A stretch of 11,961 nucleotides of DNA, from assembly GCA_964580235.1 (NCBI GenBank), contig CAZOJY010000109.1:1-11961 (forward strand). Direction: 5' to 3'. Within the stretch, counting starts at the first letter, position 1; the number at the start of each line of letters is the position of its first letter. This DNA is from G020348385 sp964580235 (GTDB lineage Bacteria > Acidobacteriota > Aminicenantia > Aminicenantales > Aminicenantaceae). Below the pieces are notes generated by a model, which had not been told where the DNA came from, searched no databases, and saw nothing but the letters and a program-made list of their open reading frames with translations. Made by a program: the position numbers and the translations under genes. Of this stretch, positions 6,853 through 11,961 are shown piece after piece.

Positions 6853-7845
6853 ATGATGGAAAAAAAATATGCCAGCCTGTTCAGTTTGGCCTTCTGGAAA
6901 ATGTTCTGGATCATCATGAGGCCGTATTTGCTCTTTGTTTCCGGGGCTGCTGGAATGGCCGGCTTTGCAGAAGGGCCTGAACGCGGGATCGGAATAACTG
7001 GGATAGTTTTCCTGGCCTTCTTTTTTTCCTATGGACTGGGTCATGGGATAACCGATTCTTTTCAAATAGACACAGATTCTCTTTCCTCTCCTTATCGCCC
7101 TTTGGTTCAAGGAACGATCAAACGGCGGCAGTCTCTGGGGGTCAGCATTTTTTTCCTCACTTCCTGCTGTGCGATCTTGTTCTTGTTGAATCCCTGGATT
7201 TTTCCACTGGGCTTTTTGTGCGTCGTCGGGTTAATCACCTACACTCCCTTTAAAAGGAAATGGTGGGGAGGCCCCTTTTACAATGCCTGGATCGTCGCCG
7301 TCCTCCCCGTTATCGGAAAACTTGCATCCACGGGCAGAGAAAGTTCTCCTTTCAGCGTTTTTGAATCCGGAATTTTAGGACTGATCATCATCAGCACATT
7401 TTTTAGCTATGCCAACTTTGTTTTGATGGGATATTTCAAAGATATCTCCGCAGACAGGGCCACTGGATACAACACATTCGTTGTTGTCTTTGGATGGAAA
7501 AAGGCTTCTATTGTCAGCGACTTGTTCACGTTGATTGCTATCACAGCCACAGGCTTGGGGATCTATTCTGAACTGGCAACAAACGCAGCCCTGTCATGGA
7601 AGTGGGGATCCCTCATCGCCTACGCGGCTTCTGTGATTCTTTTTATACTGGCACAGAAAGGCATTCACGCCATTAGAGATGAAAACCTGGCCTACCGCCC
7701 GATTGCTCATGTGGTGCGTGGTTTCATTCTACTTCGCCTTGCAGAAATTATTGTATTGAAACCCTCCTGGACCGTTCCCGCTCTCCTTTTTTACGGAGCC
7801 TATGAATTTATGCTCAAGAAAAGGCCGGAAAAAAGGCAGGTGTAG
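6853..7845 (+). CDS. UbiA-family membrane prenyltransferase
   Basis: This integral inner-membrane protein has 330 residues and about eight or nine hydrophobic helices. UbiA-fold enzymes transfer a prenyl chain from its diphosphate to an acceptor, with two Asp-rich Mg-diphosphate sites. The first site is seen as TDSFQIDTDSLSSPYRPLVQG (67-87), matching the family pattern NDxxDxxxD...RP but with Thr67 for Asn and Gln71 for the middle Asp. The second is KDISADRATGYNTFVVVFG (196-214), matching DxxxD with Asp197 and Asp201, so the enzyme is probably active. The ribosome-binding site AAAGGA lies before ATG 6853 and overlaps the spt stop; a second Met codon follows at 6856. It starts 10 bp after the spt-like gene, so the two are co-transcribed. 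The acceptor is unknown: quinone, heme and chlorophyll partners are absent, which argues for a lipid or sugar-lipid acceptor made by the neighbours. CDP-alcohol-type activity is not expected from this fold. Confidence 0.85.
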   Translation: MMEKKYASLFSLAFWKMFWIIMRPYLLFVSGAAGMAGFAEGPERGIGITGIVFLAFFFSYGLGHGITDSFQIDTDSLSSPYRPLVQGTIKRRQSLGVSIFFLTSCCAILFLLNPWIFPLGFLCVVGLITYTPFKRKWWGGPFYNAWIVAVLPVIGKLASTGRESSPFSVFESGILGLIIISTFFSYANFVLMGYFKDISADRATGYNTFVVVFGWKKASIVSDLFTLIAITATGLGIYSELATNAALSWKWGSLIAYAASVILFILAQKGIHAIRDENLAYRPIAHVVRGFILLRLAEIIVLKPSWTVPALLFYGAYEFMLKKRPEKRQV

Positions 7846-7846
7846 C

Positions 7847-8770
7847 ATGCATATTTTTCTCAACCCCGCGTGTCATTTTGGAAAAGGGAAAGAGAAATGG
7901 AATAAAATTCTTCCGGAGCTGCAGCAATTTTTGTCTTTCACATTTGATGAGCTTCCGTCACCCGGAAGCCTGGAGGAACGGCTTGAAAACAAAATCAAAC
8001 AAGGGGAAAGAATCTTTATTGCGGCGGGGGGAGACGGAACTGTCAATCTGTTAGCAAACGCTCTGATGAAACATCAGGGAGGGGACAGCCAATTCATTCT
8101 GGGAGCCATCGGCCTCGGAGGCAGCAATGACTTTCACAAACCTTTCCGTCAGGATGCTAAAATCAAAGGAATCCCGGTCCGTTTGAACTGGAACAAAACC
8201 ATCCCGAGCGACATGATCCGTGTCCAGTACAACAACGGCAGCAGGAAAATCAAGACCAAGTACAGCGTCATCAATTGCAGCATAGGCATCACGGCTCAAG
8301 CAAATGCCTTCTGCAATTCCAGGAGTTCTCTCGTCCAGAAAATCCGGCACAGATCAGTTGAAGCTTCGGTCATATACTGTGCTCTGAGGACTCTTTTTAC
8401 GTATAACAATATCCACTGTGTGCTGAAAATAAAAAATGAAAAACCAACAGAAATCTCTATCACCAACTTGGGGGTAATCAAAAATCCTCATTTTGCAGGA
8501 GGATTGTGTTACGGGTCAGATATAAGACCTGATGACGGGAAACTCGCCATCCACGCTGCATTCGACATGACAAAACTGGAAGTCATCAAAACCATGGTAA
8601 ACCTATACAAACACCGATTTCCTGAACTATCCAAAACAAAGACCTGGATCAGGTCTGATTTGACCGTGGAATGCCCGGACTCCTTTGCTTTGGAAATTGA
8701 TGGCGAAGTGGTAAAGGCCCGCTCCGCTCAATTTGATTTGCTGCCCAAGGCAATGAGGTACTGCCGGTGA
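7847..8770 (+). CDS. Diacylglycerol/sphingosine-kinase-fold lipid kinase
   Basis: This is a cytosolic or membrane-peripheral ATP-dependent lipid kinase of the DAGK catalytic family (YegS, DgkB, sphingosine and ceramide kinases), 307 residues. Start ATG 7847 lies one base after the UbiA stop with GGCAGG upstream; an upstream in-frame ATG at 7802 lies inside the UbiA gene and is less likely. Visible signatures are the N-terminal FLNPACHFGKGK, the nucleotide-binding GGDGT (61-65), GLGGSND (89-95) where most relatives have PLGTGND, the GGLCYGSDIRPDDGKL motif and the C-terminal EIDGE (283-287). All key motifs are there, so activity is likely. No membrane helix is predicted by eye. Given the Spt-like enzyme two genes upstream, a sphingoid base, ceramide-like lipid or prenylated alcohol is a natural substrate, but diacylglycerol cannot be excluded. 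Confidence 0.85.
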   Translation: MHIFLNPACHFGKGKEKWNKILPELQQFLSFTFDELPSPGSLEERLENKIKQGERIFIAAGGDGTVNLLANALMKHQGGDSQFILGAIGLGGSNDFHKPFRQDAKIKGIPVRLNWNKTIPSDMIRVQYNNGSRKIKTKYSVINCSIGITAQANAFCNSRSSLVQKIRHRSVEASVIYCALRTLFTYNNIHCVLKIKNEKPTEISITNLGVIKNPHFAGGLCYGSDIRPDDGKLAIHAAFDMTKLEVIKTMVNLYKHRFPELSKTKTWIRSDLTVECPDSFALEIDGEVVKARSAQFDLLPKAMRYCR

Positions 8771-9825
8771 AAAAATTAGAGAACATTTTTGAAAACCAGA
8801 CCATAACACACTTGGCCCAGCAATATACCCGCGCCCCATTCCAAATTAATAAGCTCCACGAATCCGATGCTGAACTGATAATGCTTGATGGAGATGACAC
8901 CAAATATCTGGCTGTCAGCATCGATACGGTGGCGGATGAAATTTCTGAGGGATTGTACCGCAATCCTTTCACCATGGGATGGGTGACTGTAATGGCCAGT
9001 TTCAGCGATCTTGCAGCCGTGGGCGCCGATCCGATCGGCATCGTCACGGCCGTATCGCTTGAAACATCGAGGGATAAATTGTTTTGCAGCAATATCGCTC
9101 GGGGTATGGAAAAAGCCTGCCGTCAGTTAGGGACATTCATTCTCGGCGGAGATTTGAACAGGACTCAATCCATTTCCCTGACAGGTTGCGCAATCGGAGC
9201 CGTTCCCCGGGAAAAGGCACTCACACGGATCGGGTGCCAGAAGGGCGATGTCATTTTTTTAAGCAACCATGTCGGAAGCGGGAATGCGCTCGGGCTGGCC
9301 CGCAAAACACACCTGCCAGAAGATGTATTTCCAGAAACTGAATACAGGCCTATCGCCAGGATAAAAGAAAGCCGCGTGATAAGGAAATATGCCTCCTGCT
9401 GCATGGATACGAGCGATGGTCTGTTCATCACGATCGATCAGCTCATCCGCCTCAATAATCTGGGATTTTCGATCAAAGCAGATTGGGAAAGCGTTTTAAA
9501 AAAGGAGGTTTTTCAACTCTGCACAAAAATGAATATTCCTTACTGGTTTATGGCTGCGGGAATCCATGGGGAATTCGAGCTGGTGTTTACGGTCCCTGCC
9601 AATAATGCCGCATCCTTTCTTGCAGAAGCATATTCCATGGATTTTTTTCCTATCTCCCTGGGAAAAACCACAAATGCTCCTGATTTTGAAATCAGGCAGG
9701 ACGCGGGAAATTCCCCCAAGATCGACATGGCTCCGTTACGAAACCTCTGGGACAAGCAGGCAGGAGACATCCGTCATATCATTGAGCAGCATCACTTTTG
9801 GGGGAAAAAATGGGGATTGAATTAA
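8767..9825 (+). CDS. Divergent ThiL-like AIR-synthase-fold protein
   Basis: This 352-residue protein starts at GTG 8767, whose last two bases plus the next A form the stop of the lipid kinase gene (GTGA), so translation is probably coupled. A GAGGT sits 9 nt upstream. The fold is that of the PurM/ThiL/HypE/SelD superfamily. ThiL-like signatures are GDD (42-44), SIDTVADEI (51-59, ThiL: DTxVEGVHF), FSDLAAVGADP (79-89), ILGGD (125-129), MDTSDGL (213-219) and GEFEL (268-272, ThiL: GEDYEL with one residue more). The metal/ATP Asp residues are largely kept but the substrate-side motifs differ. It may therefore phosphorylate something other than thiamine monophosphate. No thiamine genes are nearby. 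Being last in a lipid operon suggests a small-molecule or lipid-intermediate kinase, which is inference. A true ThiL with an atypical sequence is the alternative. Confidence 0.75.
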   Translation: MKKLENIFENQTITHLAQQYTRAPFQINKLHESDAELIMLDGDDTKYLAVSIDTVADEISEGLYRNPFTMGWVTVMASFSDLAAVGADPIGIVTAVSLETSRDKLFCSNIARGMEKACRQLGTFILGGDLNRTQSISLTGCAIGAVPREKALTRIGCQKGDVIFLSNHVGSGNALGLARKTHLPEDVFPETEYRPIARIKESRVIRKYASCCMDTSDGLFITIDQLIRLNNLGFSIKADWESVLKKEVFQLCTKMNIPYWFMAAGIHGEFELVFTVPANNAASFLAEAYSMDFFPISLGKTTNAPDFEIRQDAGNSPKIDMAPLRNLWDKQAGDIRHIIEQHHFWGKKWGLN

Positions 9826-9839
9826 CGATACAGAAAAGC

Positions 9840-10868
9840 CTAAAGGTCTCTTATGTCTATGTAGATTTTTGCATTTTTTTGAGGAAGCTCTTTTCCATCC
9901 ACCAAGATAAAGTAATTGATATCTGGTGAGAACTTCCAGCAACATTTTTTCAAAATCGGGAAAAAATCTTCATTTTCCTGTACAGGCAGGTAGACATACT
10001 TTTTCTTTTGCTCTAATGCCGTATTGTTGAGGTGAAGAAATAATTCTCTGGCGCTTCCTGGCGTGGAGGCATAAAAGTCAAACAGGTGCCAGCTGTCGAG
10101 CGTCTCACCCTTCACAGGAATCTGTGGAGTTTTCACAAATGGGGATGCAGCTTTTAATGCTCTCTGAAACATGCGGTATTTTTTGGGGATACGTTCGATT
10201 CTCTCACCTAAAATTTCTTTGTTTGACCATACCGAACAACCGGCTTCTCCAGAAGAAGTCTCAAGGCGGTAGCTTGCCACATAGCCCCGCATCCGCCCAA
10301 GCTCAGGCGTGCAGTAAAAGTCCCGGTCTCGATTGTGGCTCAAGAATCTTTCATGATTCTCTTGGAAACTCAGATCCTTGATCAAACCTCCTGTTTTTCT
10401 TTTTTTGTAGACAGGATTTACCACGTACTTGAACGGAATGATGACTCCGGCCTTATGATATCTATTTATGAGACGCAGCGCTCTTGGATTATGTGCAGCA
10501 ACCATGCAATAGACAAGATCTGCCTTTGAGGATATCCTTTCGGTTATATGAGAGCACATCTTCTTGGCGATATTCATGGCCGAACTTCTGAAAAGGGGAT
10601 CCACCCGTAAATCATAAAAATAACCAGCCCTTACGATCTTTCCGTTGATGAGAATGTCTTTGACCGCCCCTGCCACGACAGAAACAAGTTTTTTGCCACA
10701 GAAACCCACGAGAATATCATAATCGCGGTACATTTCCGACCTCTGATGAAAGCTCTGTCTATGAAAACTTATCTGCAGATCTTTGCCTTGGGGGCACCGC
10801 CTTTCCAATTGAAGGGCAGCTTGATTATCAGACGGGATGTAGTCTCTGATCGTGAATGTGTTTTCCAT
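9840..10868 (-). CDS. GNAT-fold acyltransferase-like protein with an extra C-terminal domain
   Basis: The first half (about residues 5-150) has a GNAT layout: IRDYIPSDNQAALQLE at the start, strands ILVGFCGKKLVSVVAGAV, then AGYFYDLRVDPLFRSSAMNIAKKM (81-104). The acyl-CoA loop is degenerate here, reading RSSAMN rather than RGxGxG. Next comes VAAHNPRALRLINRYHKAG (123-141) with the usual Asn. The second half (about 150-342) is not recognised. It contains repeated aromatic segments (YVYLPVQENEDFFPILKK) and ends IYIDIRDL, and may be a second, degenerate acyltransferase-like domain. It follows the DUF3419 gene by 12 bp in the same direction, so the two form an operon. Known GNAT-related lipid N-acyltransferases include OlsB and bacterial ceramide synthase; an N-acyltransferase role on an aminolipid is a reasonable guess but not shown. 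It converges on the operon gene to its left, 14 bp away. Confidence 0.65.
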   Translation of the reverse strand: MENTFTIRDYIPSDNQAALQLERRCPQGKDLQISFHRQSFHQRSEMYRDYDILVGFCGKKLVSVVAGAVKDILINGKIVRAGYFYDLRVDPLFRSSAMNIAKKMCSHITERISSKADLVYCMVAAHNPRALRLINRYHKAGVIIPFKYVVNPVYKKRKTGGLIKDLSFQENHERFLSHNRDRDFYCTPELGRMRGYVASYRLETSSGEAGCSVWSNKEILGERIERIPKKYRMFQRALKAASPFVKTPQIPVKGETLDSWHLFDFYASTPGSARELFLHLNNTALEQKKKYVYLPVQENEDFFPILKKCCWKFSPDINYFILVDGKELPQKNAKIYIDIRDL

Positions 10869-10880
10869 TGTCCCGTTTCC

Positions 10881-11961
10881 CTACCGTATTTGTCCTATGG
10901 TAAAGGTAAATGCATAGCTCATGTCTGTTCTTGTTAAATCTTTCTCGAGATCAGGAAACCGCTGAATTATATTTTCTAACGTTTCCGGAATTTCCCTTTT
11001 AACAAGGAAGTGCCTGAGACAGAAAATCGCCTCAGGGACGGCAACTCTGACACAGGATTTCAGGATTGATTGATAATCTTCTTCTGAAGTGTAGGAAGAA
11101 ATATCAGAAAGCGAGAATTTATGGATGCAGTTATTGGGAAGATTTTCCAAGTAGTGCTGGAGGGAATCTGTTACAATCTCTATTCGTGAAACATTCCGCT
11201 TGAGCAGGGGGTAGTATTTCTCCTGCAAATAGATGGGGAGAGAATTCTCACTGATGTACCTGTTATGAACCAGGAAACTGAAAAAATGGTTTTCCCTGGC
11301 AAGATAAGTCTCCAGAGTTTTTGAAAGACATGCATAGATATAATTTCCCACAGGAAAATCCTTCGATACATAACGATAGAATCCAGGATCTTTGAATACA
11401 TATTTCCAAAAGAATCTGTGACAGACAAACTTTATGAATTTTTCCCAGCCGATGGTATTCCACTTTTCCCTGCAGAATTTTTTCTGTTCTTCGAGGCTGG
11501 TGAAAGAGAATAAATTTTTTATTTTTTTCCTCCGGAATAATTTGACGATAACGGAAAGCGTTCTAAAGTATTGTTCCCATCTTCCCATATAAACCATTCC
11601 TTTCTTGAGAGCCTTTGACTGTGCATCCCAGTATTTTTTCGCCTCAGGAGAAAGGTCCGGACGGAGCCTGTTGTAAAGCAACGTTCTCCTGCCCGATGTG
11701 CGAACTCCTGAAAATTCTGTATAATCCCCATAACAAAGATTTTTTATCGCAGCCATCTTGAGCTCCAAGAGATAGTTTTGGAGAGGATTCATATCAATCG
11801 ATATAATTTTTTTGGGATGGGAGATAAGCAAATCGAGAGGCCGGGCCCCGCTCCCAGAAACCGCAAGGACGACATTGTCCTTTCCAATTCGCAGAGCTTT
11901 CAATTCGGAGTGTGTGTCCTCGTTACAAGAGGAATAATTAATTTTTTGTGTAAAATTTCTA
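10881..11961 (-). CDS. BtaA-like DUF3419 protein (SAM-dependent 3-amino-3-carboxypropyl transferase family), 5' end outside the window
   Basis: The protein has the DUF3419 SAM-binding signature VVLAVSGSGARPLDLL followed by KKIISIDMNPLQNYLLELKMAAI. It also has the family's later motif FSLSDISSYTSEEDYQSILKSC. Its relative BtaA moves a 3-amino-3-carboxypropyl group from SAM to diacylglycerol, the first step of betaine-lipid synthesis. Whether this copy uses a lipid acceptor is not known. A start at the TTG at 11903 is not the real start. The same frame is open from there to the edge of the window and reads INYSSCNEDTHSEL, which looks like the normal N-terminal region of this family. The true start therefore lies to the right of 11961. 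The stop TAG is at 10883-10881. It is upstream partner of the GNAT-like gene, separated by 12 bp. The window gives no BtaB-type methyltransferase. Confidence 0.8.
   Translation of the reverse strand, partial: RNFTQKINYSSCNEDTHSELKALRIGKDNVVLAVSGSGARPLDLLISHPKKIISIDMNPLQNYLLELKMAAIKNLCYGDYTEFSGVRTSGRRTLLYNRLRPDLSPEAKKYWDAQSKALKKGMVYMGRWEQYFRTLSVIVKLFRRKKIKNLFSFTSLEEQKKFCREKWNTIGWEKFIKFVCHRFFWKYVFKDPGFYRYVSKDFPVGNYIYACLSKTLETYLARENHFFSFLVHNRYISENSLPIYLQEKYYPLLKRNVSRIEIVTDSLQHYLENLPNNCIHKFSLSDISSYTSEEDYQSILKSCVRVAVPEAIFCLRHFLVKREIPETLENIIQRFPDLEKDLTRTDMSYAFTFTIGQIR

Noticed and set aside
6093..6917. 274-codon open frame on the minus strand across the spt-like gene
   Set aside because: It is antisense to the strongly supported Spt-like gene and its translation is rich in His, Cys and Arg without any recognisable domain. 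It is a shadow frame.
7802..7846. Upstream ATG for the lipid kinase
   Set aside because: It would overlap the UbiA gene by 44 bases and add 15 residues before the family-typical start; ATG 7847 has GGCAGG upstream and directly follows the UbiA stop.
1..11961. tRNA, rRNA, CRISPR arrays, insertion sequences or phage genes
   Set aside because: No clustered spaced repeats, transposase-like proteins, terminal inverted repeats with target duplication, or cloverleaf-like sequences were noticed by eye.

Overview
The window reads as a piece of a Gram-negative bacterial chromosome of moderate GC. A TonB-dependent outer-membrane receptor with an N-terminal carboxypeptidase-regulatory-like domain sits beside a large secreted sortilin/VPS10-type Asp-box protein. 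That pairing is common in Candidatus Aminicenantes and related Acidobacteriota-like lineages, so such an organism is my best guess, but it is an inference from gene content only. No RNA genes, insertion sequences, CRISPR arrays or attachment sites were recognised.

Left part (1-5288): a possible C-terminal tail of an outer-membrane protein (1-123), a leader region with a 12-bp palindrome, the TonB-dependent receptor (204-2432, +), and a convergent Asp-box/VPS10-like gene (5288-2456, -). The Asp-box gene is broken. Its reading frame shifts at about 4940, exactly where some 45-50 family-conserved residues are missing, and the junction lies on the palindrome TGCAGCTGCA.

Middle (5289-5615): a 327-bp divergent intergenic region. 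Its most striking element is a run of four 11-bp phased repeats carrying TTAACA, TTAACA, TTTACA and ATAACA. This layout resembles PhoB/PhoP-type (OmpR-family) binding sites and lies just upstream of the next operon.

Right-centre (5616-9825, +): a tightly packed four-gene operon with gaps of +10, +1 and -4 bp. It encodes a serine-palmitoyltransferase-like alpha-oxoamine synthase, a UbiA-family membrane prenyltransferase, a diacylglycerol/sphingosine-kinase-fold lipid kinase, and a divergent ThiL-like (AIR-synthase fold) protein. I do not recognise this combination as a described pathway. The simplest reading is an uncharacterised sphingoid-like or isoprenoid-containing membrane lipid, in which Spt makes an amino-ketone backbone and the others prenylate and phosphorylate lipid intermediates.

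Right edge (11961-9840, -): a convergent pair, a BtaA-like DUF3419 protein (SAM-dependent 3-amino-3-carboxypropyl transferase family, open at the window edge) followed 12 bp later by a GNAT-fold acyltransferase-like protein with an extra C-terminal domain. BtaA makes the head group of phosphorus-free betaine lipids, and bacterial sphingolipids can also be phosphorus-free. The phosphate-box-like promoter and the lipid genes therefore suggest a membrane-lipid remodelling island, possibly phosphate-responsive. That is a hypothesis, not an observation.
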